The position numbers and the translations under genes are program-made. A stretch of DNA of 64,000 bases from the NCBI GenBank assembly GCA_965250115.1, contig CBDFNJ010000001.1, positions 2,108,001 through 2,172,000 of the forward strand. The letters run 5' to 3'. This document shows positions 29,426 to 38,665 of this stretch, piece after piece. The notes beneath the pieces were generated by a model. The model saw only the letters and a program-made list of their open reading frames with translations, was not told the origin of the DNA and searched no databases. Positions within the stretch are counted from its first letter, which is position 1. Each line of letters starts with the position of its first letter. This stretch comes from CBDFHB01 sp965250115 (GTDB lineage Bacteria; Acidobacteriota; Vicinamibacteria; Marinacidobacterales; SMYC01).

Positions 29426-29742
29426 CCCGGTCGAGGGCAGAAACAAAAGCCTCCGCATGGTAAAACGCTATTGCAACACAGGCCTTTGAGGTTCACGGGC
29501 CCGACCCGCTGGCGCACTACTGATCGACTGGAGAGATTGGAGGGGTATACGGTGATGCGGTCACTGCTTCTCGGCGCGTTGCTCGTATCACCCACGCTTT
29601 ACAACGGCACCCGTTTTCTACGCCCTTGTGGGCGCGCGGTGCTCTTTCCCGTTCGGTCCCGGCAAAGTCGCTTTCAGTGGCCCTCTTTTGATACTCTTGG
29701 AGCCAGTGCTGAGCGTGGAAACGACATCGAAAAGGAAGTCGA
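29426..29742. other. Upstream region of amt, no firm gene
   Basis: About 315 bases. A possible short frame begins at ATG 29554 with a signal-like start (MRSLLLGALLVSPTL) and ends at 29746, but nothing after it resembles a known protein; it may be the stub of a secreted protein. The amt ribosome site AAAGGAAG lies at the end. Confidence 0.35.
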
Positions 29743-30525
29743 ATGAGTGCTATATTGAACCGATGGTGTTGCCGGATTTTTATTCTCACATTTGCCGTTT
29801 GCCTGTTCCCCCGGTTATCACTGGCAGCTGAAGGGCTGGACAGCGGGGACACCGCGTGGGTCATCGTCTCTTCTACGCTGGTGCTGATGATGACGTTGCC
29901 GGGGCTGCTCTTGTTTTATGCTGGTCTCGTCCGCTCGGTCAACGTAATTTCCACGTCAATCCATTGTTACGCGATTGCATGCCTCGCGTCGGTACTATGG
30001 TTCGCTGTCGGTTACAGCCTAGCGTTCGGAGACGGAGGGCAGGCCAACGCCTGGATCGGCGGGCTGGAAAAAGCGTTTCTCGCCGGTGTCGGTGCCGATG
30101 CCTTAGTCGGAACGATCCCGGAGTCGGTCTTCTTCACGTTTCAGATGACATTCATCATCATTACGCTCGGCTTGATCGCAGGTGCCTACGCGGAACGGAT
30201 CAAGTTCGCCCATGTGATGCTGTTTAGCGGCTTATGGGGGATTCTAGTTTACTCGCCGGTGACCCATTGGATATGGGGCGGAGGTTTTCTGGCAACGCGC
30301 GGCGTGCTCGATTTCGGGGGTGGGCTTGTCGTTCATACCACGGCCGGCGTTTCGGCGATCGTGATCGCCTTGATGCTGGGTAAACGGCGCCGTTTTCCGG
30401 ATAAGCTAACGCCGCCCCATAATCCCATCTTGACCGTGATCGGCGCTTCACTGCTTTGGGTCGGCTGGTCTGGATTCAACGCTGGAAGCGCGTTGGCAGC
30501 GAACGGCAACGCGGGCCTAGCCTTA

Positions 30526-32450
30526 GGGCCGCCGACAAAATAACTGTCTAGTTTTGAGCACACTCTTCCTGTTTCAGGTCGTGATCGCGATATCGTCTGG
30601 CATCACGAGAGCCTGGCAAGCTCCCTAGAAACGGAACATTTGTAGATCTTCAGCAACCAGCGCGTGTTTGACAAACGGTCCTCATTGTAGGAGGATTACG
30701 TCTATCAAGGAGCACTTCTCCTATTATGAGACCTACGAGCTATCAGTCTGAAGATCTCGACCGCCTGTTGAGGAAGCACAAAATAGCTACCCTCGATGAT
30801 TTGAAGGCAGTGTTGGGTACCGATGTGGACTCGACCGTCTTCCGAAAGCTCAATGAGTTGGCGTATCGGACAAGCTACTCCCACCGTGGTAGCTACTACA
30901 CGTTGGACGAGATCGCCCAGTTCGATCGAAAAGGTCTTTGGTCGTTGCGCTCAGTGTGGTTCTCGAAGTACGGGACGTTGCTTGCGACGGTAAAAGCGTT
31001 GGTCGCGGCCTGTGAGGCAGGCTACTACGTCGACGAGCTCGAGGACGTGGTGCAGGTTGACGTCAAGGCTCCTCTGTTGAAGCTGGTCCGAGAGAAAAGA
31101 TTGGCGCGCGAGCAGGTGTTCGGCCGATATCTGTATCTGGCCACCGATGTGAGCACGCGCAAGCAACAGCTCTCGGCCCGCCAGGTACATGAGGCGTCAC
31201 CTTCCACGTTGGGCTGGGTCGGGGGAGTCCGCGTGCTCCCCGTGGAGTTGAAGGCTGCGATCGTTCTTTTCTACAGTCTGCTCGATGAAAAGCAGCGCCG
31301 TCTCTACGCGGGAGTCGAGGCCATGAAGCTCGGTCACGGTGGCGACCAACAGATTGCCGAACTGCTCGGGATGGGTCCGAGCACGGTAGCCAGAGGTCGT
31401 AGGGAATTGCTAATGAGAGATGTTGAGCTCGACGGAGTTCGGCGAAAGGGTGGCGGACGGCGCGCCGTGCAAAAAAAACGCCAGAAGTCATCGCCAAGAT
31501 CGAAGAACTCATGAAGCACGACACCGCGGGCGATCCGATGACGGGAGTGAAATGGACGCGGCGGACCACCGACAAGATTGCTTGCGAGCTAAGAAGCCTC
31601 GGTGTGAACGTCAGCAGCAAAACCGTCGGTCGACTGCTCAAACAGCTCGGCTTCTCGTTGCGGGTGAACCACAAGAAGCTGTGCGGTGCCACGTCCGAAG
31701 ATCGCGATACCCAATTCGCGTGTATCGCCGAACTGCGCGAGCGTTTTGCCGCAGCTGGTCATCCCATCATCAGCGTAGACACGAAGAAACGGGAGCTGGT
31801 GGGATTATTCAAAAACGGCGGGCAGGCCTGGAACCGCGAGCCGACTCTCGTCAAAGACCATGACTTCCGTTCCGAATCGAACGGCATCGCAATCCCCTAC
31901 GGCGTCTACGATCTGCTCGCGAACCGCGGGACAGTGTTCATTGGTACCTCGTACAACACCCCGGACTTCGCCGTGAATGCCATCGAGAAGTGGTGGCGAA
32001 CGGAAGGACGGCGACGCTATCCTGCAGCCCGTGACCTCGCGATATTGGCAGACGCCGGGGGCAGCAATGGCTATCGGTGTCGGGGTTGGAAGCACGGGCT
32101 TCAAACGCGGATTTGCAATCGCCACGACATCGCTATCACCATAGCCCACTATCCGTCCGGTACATCCAAGTGGAATCCAGTGGAGCACCGTCTGTTCAGC
32201 GAGGTCAGCAAGAACTGGGCGGGCAGGCCTCTCGACAGCTACGAAACCATCCTCAAATACATCCGCACGACCACCACCTCTTCCGGTTTGCGAGTACGCG
32301 CACACCTTATCCGGCGTCGTTATCCGAAGGGCGTCAAAATCACTGACGAGCGGATGCAGGCGCTTTCCGTTACAAAGGACCAGACTCTACCCAAATGGAA
32401 CTACACCATCCGACCGTCTTGAAAACGGGAACTTATTTTGTCGCCGGCCC
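30526..32450 (+). mobile_element. ISAzo13-family element inside amt
   Basis: A 1925-bp element with inverted ends GGGCCGCCGACAAAATAA and GGGCCGGCGACAAAATAA, flanked by a TTA direct repeat (30523-30525 and 32451-32453). Precise excision would restore amt. A truncated sibling lies inverted at 20220-20427. Confidence 0.85.
30726..32422 (+). CDS. ISAzo13-family transposase, two frames joined by a probable -1 frameshift
   Basis: The first frame (30726-31514) encodes about 170 residues of an added N-terminal winged-helix-like region (RLLRKHKIATLDDLKAVLG, YYTLDEIAQFDRKGLWS), then the usual ISAzo13 start (LDEKQRRLYAGVEAMKLGHGG) to GGGRRAVQKK. The run of eight A at 31471-31478 is where the frame must slip by -1 to continue as TPEVIAKIEELM and into the second frame (31511-32422), which holds the catalytic core (ISVDTKKRELVG, AIPYGVYDLLANRG, ILADAGGSNG, YPSGTSKWNPVEHRLF). 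The join lies within the conserved part, so the slip looks programmed rather than decayed. A simple inactivating indel is the alternative. Confidence 0.8.
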
Positions 32451-32975
32451 TTAGTGGCGACCCTTATTGCGGCCGCCGCCGCTTCTCTCGTGTGGATGGC
32501 TCTGGAGTGGTGCCACTCCGGCAAGCCCAGTCTAATCGCAACGGCAACCGGCACCATAGCGGGACTCGCCACGGTGACGCCGGCAGCGGGTTACGTAGCG
32601 CCTGCCGGGGGCCTTGTTTGCGGGATACTGGGCGGTATCCTTTGCTACTATGCGACCCGGTTTGTCCTGGGCCGATTATTAGTGGACGATTCCCTGGATG
32701 TATTTGCCGTCCACGGCGTGGGCGGAATACTCGGCACGCTCCTGGTGGCGGTGCTGGGCGCCGAGACGTTTGGCGGATTGGGCCTCGAAAACGGCATCGC
32801 TTCTCAGTTTATCTCTCAAGCGACGGGAGTTGTGGCGGTGGTCGTATGGTCGGTGCTGGCAACCTGGTTGATCGTTCTCCTGACGCGTGCGATGGTCGGA
32901 CTCAGGGTCAGTGAGAAGGAGGAAGCCGAAGGTCTCGATTTCGAGTCCCACGGAGAGCGCGGCTACACCTCGTAG

Positions 32976-33315
32976 TGGGACCGGTGGGGGACAGCATAAA
33001 ACAAGGGTGGACTTGCACATTGGGAGGGTAAGCCGCAATGGCTATGCTGCAATCGGCCCGGTTGTCGCTCTCGAGCGGCAGACCTGTCGTCGCCTATATC
33101 GCATGGACGGGTGGAACTAGGGAAGGTGCAACTCTTTCAAGCGAGCGGGAAGTCGACTATGTCCGTCTGCGTCCGCATCCGGCCGGTTTCGCTCTTCACT
33201 ACGACATCTAGGGCGGAGCAAGTAGCCAGTAGCCGAAAAGTCATCCGCGGGGCACGCCTTGGCACGTTCGTTTAACACAATAGGTTCGTTTGGACTGCGA
33301 ATCGAGAGGAGAAAT
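32976..33315. other. Gap between amt and the porin-like gene
   Basis: About 340 bases without a convincing gene or repeat. A GAGAGGAGAAAT ribosome site closes it. Confidence 0.4.
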
Positions 33316-33321
33316 GTGTCC

Positions 33322-34200
33322 ATGTTCGAGAAGTTAAGGCTATACCTAGTGAGTTTTTCTTTGATCCTGGGTTCTCTGAGTATCGTCCCTGCGGCTCCGG
33401 CGCAAGACTCGATATACTCGTTCGGTGGCGATGCGGCATTTGCGAGCAAGTACATCTGGCGGGGTCAGAGGCTGACGAACGACTGGAGTCTCCAGCCGGC
33501 CGCGACGGTGGGTATCGGCAACTTCTCGTTCAATGCGTGGGGGAGCTTGGATATCACGGCGGTGAACGAAGGGGATGCGCTTCCCATACCCGAGAATCCG
33601 TTCGCGCCTGATGGTGCAAGCGGCTTGAAGGGTAAGTTTTCAGAGATCGACTACACGTTCTCCTACTCTCATTCGCTCGAGTCCGTTTCTATCGATGGAG
33701 GAGTCATCTTCTATACTTTTCCCGAGCGGTCCGCCTCGCTGCCCTCGACCACTGAGGTATACGCGGGCGTGACGTTCGACAACATTATGCTGGCGCCCTC
33801 GGGAACGTTTTACATCGACGTCAATGAAACCAGACAGGATGGGGGACGCACGGCTTTCTACTTCCTGCTCGCCGCCGGGCATTCCTTCGCCACGAATAGC
33901 GATGTGGTCTCGGCCATCGACCTCTCCGCTTCGTTATCCCTGGCCAATACCGGTTTCGGTGAGTACTACTATGGCGCGTCCGAAACGGGCATTCACGATT
34001 TCAACCTGACGGTGAGTGTTCCGTTCACACTGAACGATGAGTGGTCGGCGAGCGCCTTTGTTTCTTACAGCGCCCTGCTCGGGGAGTTCCGCTATCTCCA
34101 GTATCTAGATCCCCGAGATGTTTACAAGGGTACGGCAGGCGATCCCAAAAACTCAGCCGATACACTCTGGGGCGGAGTCGCCTTTAGTCTAGCCTTCTAG
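33322..34200 (+). CDS. TorF/Gcw_chp-like putative outer-membrane porin
   Basis: A 292-residue exported beta-barrel protein. ATG 33322 or GTG 33316 (better spaced from AGGAG) begins a signal peptide (KLRLYLVSFSLILGSLSIV, cleavage after APAQ). The mature start FASKYIWRGQRL is the family hallmark, followed by alternating aromatic/polar strands and a terminal phenylalanine (FSLAF), as in outer-membrane proteins. From memory, this family often sits beside amt-glnK in Proteobacteria, which fits a role in uptake of small nitrogen compounds. The gene looks intact although amt is broken. Confidence 0.7.
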   Translation: MFEKLRLYLVSFSLILGSLSIVPAAPAQDSIYSFGGDAAFASKYIWRGQRLTNDWSLQPAATVGIGNFSFNAWGSLDITAVNEGDALPIPENPFAPDGASGLKGKFSEIDYTFSYSHSLESVSIDGGVIFYTFPERSASLPSTTEVYAGVTFDNIMLAPSGTFYIDVNETRQDGGRTAFYFLLAAGHSFATNSDVVSAIDLSASLSLANTGFGEYYYGASETGIHDFNLTVSVPFTLNDEWSASAFVSYSALLGEFRYLQYLDPRDVYKGTAGDPKNSADTLWGGVAFSLAF

Positions 34201-34227
34201 TGCATAGTATCGTAAGTCATGTTAATA

Positions 34228-34368
34228 GGGTCTACGCGGATTCGTGTGGGTTGAAGACGGCATTTCTGGGTAATGGCGGAAGGAAAGCCGCCACGATCTT
34301 CAGCTTGAGATATTCCTCGTCGCGATAGCCGTAGGCGCGTCGTTGCAGCACACGGATTTTGTTGTTGA
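34228..34368 (-). mobile_element. ISL3-type element, terminal fragment
   Basis: 141 bases from the terminus GGGTCTACGCGGATTCGTGT, encoding on the minus strand the last ~40 residues of the ISL3-type transposase (RVLQRRAYGYRDEEYLKLKI, then FNPHESA). It is cut off abruptly by the 305-bp MITE at 34369. Confidence 0.8.
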
Positions 34369-35342
34369 CCTGTGCCTTCTATTTATTGGGTCTACGCGGA
34401 TTCGTGTGGGTAAGTCCTGACGGAAAAACAGTGCAACTCATTGTGTGGAAAAGGTATCGAGTACTTCATCAGGTGCTGAAAAGTGGTCCATTTTTAGGAT
34501 AGGCTAACCGAGTGAAAAATTCCCAGTCGATCCGCTCGCTGTTTGCGCTGCCAGGTTTCGTGGTGTGCCGGATTGAAGGGTCTATTCGGTGACCGATACG
34601 CCCGCGTCATCCAGCTCAAGAGGCGAAAAAAACAGCTGTGTGCTCTTACTGTGGGCAACGGTGCCGGGGGCGCTATGACAAGCAAGTGTGCCGGGTCCGC
34701 GACCTGTCGTTGGCAGGCTGGCGGATCTATCTGGAATACGAGCGTTGGCGCGTCAACTGTCCTGGGTGCGGCGGTTTGCATGTAGAACACCTGGACTGGC
34801 TGGCGAACAACTCGCGCTACACCTAGCGTTTTGCGACGCATGTGGGCAAGCTGTGCCGGACAAGGCGGTGGCCGAGATGGAACGTCTGCGCCTCCTAGTT
34901 GAAGGGGTCAACAACAAAATCCGTGTTCTGCAACGACGCGCCTACGGCTATCGCGACGAGGAATATCTCAAGCTGAAGATCGTGGCGGCATTCCTTCCGC
35001 CATTACCCAGAAATGCCGTCTTCAACCCACACGAATCCGCGTAGACCCTATTTATTCATCCGGGCGCCCCGAACTTGATTAGTCTCCGGTCTGCCGGCAC
35101 CATACCTGCTTGATTTCGTCGTTTGTTCGCGCTCTCATCTCCGCCTTCAAGGCTCGTCGCGAACTGGCTCTTGACAATATCGCTCTTCGGCGGCAGCTCG
35201 CCGTCCTCTGCCGTACGGTGAAACGGCGCGGCTCTCGAAGGTCGACCGCGGGTGGGGTAACTGTAAAGCCTAGGGGCCCTTGGCCCAGTCGCTAAGCTGC
35301 TGATTTATGGTCTATTTCGAAAGGGCCGAGTTTTGGCACAGG
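34369..35342 (+). mobile_element. 305-bp chimeric MITE, copy 2, split by an ISL3 derivative
   Basis: Nineteen bases of the left end (CCTGTGCCTTCTATTTATT) precede the ISL3 derivative at 34388. The remaining ~286 bases continue after it (35057-35342) and end GTTTTGGCACAGG. Removing the insert and one TATTTATT copy gives 305 bases, the length of copy 3. Confidence 0.8.
34388..35048 (+). mobile_element. 661-bp internally deleted ISL3-type element
   Basis: Termini GGGTCTACGCGG and CCGCGTAGACCC are complete and flanked by the 8-bp duplication TATTTATT (34380-34387 and 35049-35056), the size expected for ISL3. The transposase is reduced to an N-terminal zinc-ribbon part (CSYCGQRCRGRYDKQVCRV) with a premature TAG at about 34824, where the intact copy has CAG, and the last ~55 residues. 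Since the ends are clean, it seems to have moved in this shortened form or shrunk after insertion. Confidence 0.85.
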
Positions 35343-35480
35343 ACGGGGTTTCAAGGCTCGTAGCGAGCTAGCTCTCGACAATGTCGCTCTTCGGTAGCAT
35401 CTCGCCGTCCTCCGCCGCCGTTCGGTGAAACGGCCGCGGCTGCGTCAGACGACACCTGGTGCCAGCGCGTCATCAGCATC
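35343..35480 (+). pseudogene. Fragment of an integrase-type transposase start
   Basis: About 45 codons resembling the N-terminus of rve transposases (FKARSELALDNVALR, stop, HLAVLRRRSVKRPRL). It is related to the remnant inside the 305-bp MITEs but not the same copy. Dead. Confidence 0.5.
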
Positions 35481-35540
35481 CGGTTATACTCGATAAAATA
35501 TCCAATACTTTATTCGGTCGAGAACCTCCCTAAATTTGGA

Positions 35541-36924
35541 GGGTCTACGCGGATTCGTGTGGGTTGAAAACTGCATTTCTGGGTAATGGCGGAAGGAAAG
35601 CCGCCACGATCTTCAGCTTGAGATATTCCTCGTCGCGATAGCCGTAGGCGCGTCGTTGCAGAACACGGATTTTGTTGTTGACCCCTTCAACTAGGCCGAG
35701 ACTGACTTTGTTCTCCGGATGACAGTAGGAGGCGATACCATCCCAGTGGGACTCAATCATACCGGCGAACTTCTGGTACGGATGCAGGCGTTGCCATTTG
35801 AGGCTGTCTTTCCAACGAGTGAAAAAGGCGCGAGCGCCGCGTTCGGTGCGGTAATCCCAGAGTTGCCCGAAGGCCTCCTTCAAAATATAGGCGGTGTTCA
35901 GGCGCCGGTTGGCCTGGAGCAACTTTTTGAGTGCGCGGCGACCGTCTAGGCTCAGGTTCTCCCGCCGGGAAAGCAAAGTGTAACGCTGCCCCTTGATGTA
36001 CGACCGGTCCTTGCCGCTGAGGCGTTTGTACTCACCGCGCCGGACCTCATCGAGGGCCTTTGACAGATGACGCATGATATGAAACTTGTCGAAGATGATC
36101 CGCGCATTAGGCGCGTTGTGAATCACCGAGTTCCGGAAGGGCTTCCACATATCCATGGCGGCCAGCTTGATACGGGCGCTTTTCTTTCCGCCCAACGCCT
36201 TGAAGAACAAATCGATGTCGGTTTCTTTGCGACCCTCACCGCCCACCCAGATGGGACGCGCCCGCTCCAGGTCGCTGACAATGACGCGATAGTTATGTCC
36301 CTTGCGGATGGAGATCTCATCGACACCGATGGCCCGAGGCGCCGGTAGCCCCGCCCGGTCGACCTGCTCTTGCATGTAGAGCGTATCCAGAGCCTTCACC
36401 GTACCGTGGTGCAGACGTTCCATCTCGGCCACCGCCTTGTTCGGCATATCCCGGCACAGCTTGCCCACATGCGTCGCAAAACGCTGGGTGTAGCGCGAGT
36501 TGTTCGCCAGCCAGTCTAGGTGTTCTACATGCACACCGCCGCACCCAGAACAGTTGACGCGCCAACGCTCGTATTCCAGATAGATCCGCCAGCCTGCCAA
36601 CGACAGGTCGCGGACCCGGCACACTTGCTTGTCATAGCGCCCCCGGCACCGTTGCCCACAGTAAGAGCACACAGCTGTTTTTTTCGCCTCTTGAGCTGGA
36701 TGACGCGGGCGTATCGGTCACCGAATAGACCCTTCAATCCGGCACCAACCACGAAACCTGGCAGCGCAAACAGCGAGCGGATCGACTGGGAATTTTTCAC
36801 TCGGTTAGCCTATCCTAAAAATGGACCACTTTTCAGCACCTGATGAAGTACTCGATACCTTTTCCACACAATGAGTTACACTGTTTTTCCGTCAGAACTT
36901 ACCCACATGAATCCGCGTTAACCC
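35541..36924 (-). mobile_element. Complete ISL3-family element
   Basis: A 1384-bp element with ends GGGTCTACGCGGATTCGTGT and, inverted, GGGTTAACGCGGATTCATGT. It is flanked by a perfect 8-bp duplication AATTTGGA (35533-35540 and 36925-36932), the size expected for ISL3. Confidence 0.9.
35545..36672 (-). CDS. ISL3-family transposase
   Basis: The 375-residue main frame begins in the N-terminal zinc-ribbon (CSYCGQRC, then CxGCGGVHVEHL) and covers the catalytic core (GVDEISIRKGHNYRVIVSD, MDMWKPFRNSVIHNAPNARI, FDKFHIMRHLSKALDEVRR). About 40 further residues of the family N-terminus (SIRSLFALPGFVVGAGLKGL to LKRRKK) are encoded upstream in the other frame, starting near 36800. The two meet at seven T on the plus strand (36678-36684, seven A in the message), so a -1 slip would make the full protein. 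The same break is present in the shortened copy at 34388, which argues for programmed frameshifting. Confidence 0.85.
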   Translation of the reverse strand: MCSYCGQRCRGRYDKQVCRVRDLSLAGWRIYLEYERWRVNCSGCGGVHVEHLDWLANNSRYTQRFATHVGKLCRDMPNKAVAEMERLHHGTVKALDTLYMQEQVDRAGLPAPRAIGVDEISIRKGHNYRVIVSDLERARPIWVGGEGRKETDIDLFFKALGGKKSARIKLAAMDMWKPFRNSVIHNAPNARIIFDKFHIMRHLSKALDEVRRGEYKRLSGKDRSYIKGQRYTLLSRRENLSLDGRRALKKLLQANRRLNTAYILKEAFGQLWDYRTERGARAFFTRWKDSLKWQRLHPYQKFAGMIESHWDGIASYCHPENKVSLGLVEGVNNKIRVLQRRAYGYRDEEYLKLKIVAAFLPPLPRNAVFNPHESA

Positions 36925-37141
36925 AATTTGGACTTGGGAACACTGTCGACCCCGAACTCCTTGATGGCCTCGTCCTTAAGGTCACTTCGAAGAGGATCCG
37001 TCTTGTGATCTTTATTGAGTTTTTTGGAGTTTGAAACCATTTTTCTCTCCATGCGTGAAATCTAACCACTGTTTGCCCAGATGCCCACCGAATCGGCTGC
37101 CACGTTGTAAACCGCGCATAGATATTAGGTCAACGTTGCGG

Positions 37142-37402
37142 ATGGCGGTTTTCGAGCACGTTCGAGAGCGGCGCGAAGTCCACGATCCGGAGGCTGCTGA
37201 CAATCGATGGCTGCGCGAGGCGTTCGAGAATCAGATACGTTTGCATGTTTCTGATCGACTGCTCGGCCAGAACGACGGCCCCATGCTCGAAGCCCTAAAG
37301 CGACTCAACGGTGGAACCATTCATCTGCCTAGCCGCCTCAAAGGCCGACCGGATCGAGACCGGCTTGCGCTGTGCTTCGAGCGTTTCAAAGCGGTAGCGT
37401 GA
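37142..37402 (+). pseudogene. C-terminal fragment of an HNH-type restriction endonuclease
   Basis: An 86-residue frame whose end (RLLGQNDGPMLEALKRLNGG, HLPSRLKGRPDRDRLALCFE, RFKAV) resembles, from memory, the tail of COG3440-like HNH endonucleases, where a similar DGPML block and a final RxxRFxxFR follow the nuclease. The catalytic HNH part is missing and no promoter or ribosome site is evident. Probably a defence gene remnant. Confidence 0.45.
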
Positions 37403-37520
37403 GATGCCCGGCTTCCAGCCGTCGCGCATATCCGGCCAAGCCGGCGGCGCTCGTCAGTCGCACCGCGTAATCAACGCTAGATCGACTTTTTGCGGAGCAC
37501 AATGGCTGTCGCTTTCCTTG

Positions 37521-37955
37521 ACCCCCATCAAGAGCGTCCCCGTGTTCGAGTACCGCGCTCGTGAGGGTGAGTACATCTCTTTCAAGAACGCGTCCGCCGG
37601 TCAGCAGGCAACCGCCCTTTTGAAAACGCTCCTCAACCAAGACGGGCCGCCCTTAATCGTCGACCAACCTGAGGAGGATCTCGACAACCCAGTGATGCTC
37701 GAGGTTGTTGAGCAGGTATGGCAGGCAAAACAGAATCGGCAGCTCATCTTTGCCAGCCATAATGCCAATCTGGTCGTCAACGGCGACGCAGAACTGGTCG
37801 CCTGGTGCGAATACCGAATCGCCGGCGATCAGTCACGGGGAACCATCGCCGGCGAAGGTGCGATCGACGTTCACGAAGTACGTGAGGCGATAAAAGCCAT
37901 CATGGAGGGAGGCGAAGCTGCATTCAACCTGCGGAAAGAGAAATATGGATTTTAG
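37521..37955 (+). pseudogene. C-terminal ATPase part of a TrlF-like (PHP-AAA) protein
   Basis: The frame shows the ABC/SMC-type ATPase tail: the signature SAGQQATALLKTLL, Walker B LIVDQPEEDLDN, and the switch histidine in LIFASHNANLVVNGDAEL, ending EVREAIKAIMEGGEAAFNLR. From memory this order and the DQPEEDLDN block are those of the TrlF family of large AAA-like ATPases, some linked to phage defence. The first ~700 residues with Walker A are gone. The frame extends up to 37404 but diverges before about 37520. Confidence 0.7.
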
Positions 37956-37975
37956 GTGCAGGAGAGGTCGACTTG

Positions 37976-38245
37976 TCACCAGCGAGCCCCGGAAGTCTGC
38001 AGTGTCCACTCGGACTTTCGTCGAGGTGTTCCAACAGCAGGGCCAACACTCAGCTCAGGGAAGACGGGGGCGATCGCCTTCGGATACTTGGCCCCATAAT
38101 CGTTGTGAAATTGCTCGCATGCTTCCTCAGGGTACTGTCTGAAGCAATTGAACTCTTGCTGCCACCTTTCAATCACGACCTTAGACTCCTTCAAGGTGTA
38201 GAAAATCTCTCCGTTGAGCTCGTTTGTATTTTTGGACACGACGGG
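37976..38245 (-). pseudogene. Fused scraps of IS3-type and IS256-type transposases
   Basis: On the minus strand the first part (NGEIFYTLKESKVVIERWQQ) is the C-terminal signature of IS3-family integrases. It runs in frame into FRQYPEEACEQFHNDYGAKY, a block of IS256-family transposases. The fusion begins at an IS-end motif (GTCGTGTCCAAAAATACAAA, about 38222-38241) shared with about 55829-55851. Two unrelated transposases have been joined by recombination and the result is non-functional. Confidence 0.55.
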
Positions 38246-38280
38246 GTTCCGGGTTCAGCCACGTGTTCGCGAGTCGGGAA

Positions 38281-38664
38281 ATGATCCAGCATCACACGGT
38301 ATCTTTGAAGGAGGTGAACTACCAGTTTCCGCTCTATCTGTACCCCGGCGTCGGCAAGGCCGACGCGTCGCTGTTCAGCCGCTGGGCCGAGGGCAAGGAC
38401 GGCCGCGCGCCAAATCTGGACTCGGGGTTCGTCGAGCATATTGCAGCCACCACCGAACTGCGATTCGTCAGCGACGGTTGCGGCGATCTCCGCGACACCT
38501 TCGGTCCCGAGAACATCCTCGCTTGGATCTACGGGGTGTTGCACAGCCCCCGCTACCGAGAGCGCTACGAGGCCCATCTGAAGCTCGACTTCCCCCGCGT
38601 GCCGTTGCCCGGAAGTGTCGACCTCCTCCGAAAGCTGGCGGAGGCCGGCCATGACCTGATGGCG
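38281..38664 (+). pseudogene. C-terminal fragment of a type ISP restriction-modification enzyme
   Basis: The frame contains YQFPLYLYPG, NLDSGFVEHIAA, the block LRDTFGPENILAWIYGVLHS, then PRYRERYEAHLKLDFPRVPL, which matches from memory the target-recognition end of LlaBIII-like single-chain (type ISP) restriction-modification proteins. The nuclease, helicase and methylase parts are missing upstream. The 3' end is cut by the IS at 38666. Confidence 0.6.
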
Positions 38665-38665
38665 T

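Larger units (their letters stand above)
29743..32975 (+). pseudogene. amt: Ammonium transporter split by an ISAzo13-type element
   Basis: Two halves of an AmtB-type ammonium channel. The 5' half (29743-30525) has a signal segment, then SSTLVLMMTLPGLLLFYAGL, the SVFFTFQMTFIIITLGLIAG helix, SPVTHWIWGGG and the histidine-bearing VVHTTAGVSA, ending at NAGLAL. The 3' half (32454-32975) resumes with VATLIAAAAASLVWM, TPAAGYVAPAGG and VFAVHGVGGILGTLL, including the second pore histidine. Joining the two across the IS, with one copy of the duplicated TTA, restores the exact frame. As it stands the product stops 12 bases into the IS. No glnK gene is adjacent. Confidence 0.92.
35484..37040 (-). pseudogene. 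54-codon ORF split by an intact ISL3 element
   Basis: Reading minus strand from ATG 37040 (GGAGAG just upstream), the frame runs MVSNSKKLNKDHKTDPLRSD and on through DEAIKEFGVDSVPKSK, meets the ISL3 element, and continues on the other side as FREVLDRIKYWIFYRV to a stop at 35484. Joining across the element with one copy of the 8-bp duplication keeps the frame exactly. It may be a small charged protein or the head of a larger lost gene. No family is recognised. Confidence 0.45.

Noticed and set aside
29471..29746. Signal-peptide-like short frame ahead of amt as a secreted protein gene
   Set aside because: Only the first 15 residues look signal-like and the rest is not protein-like; kept as an uncertain stub in the gap entry.
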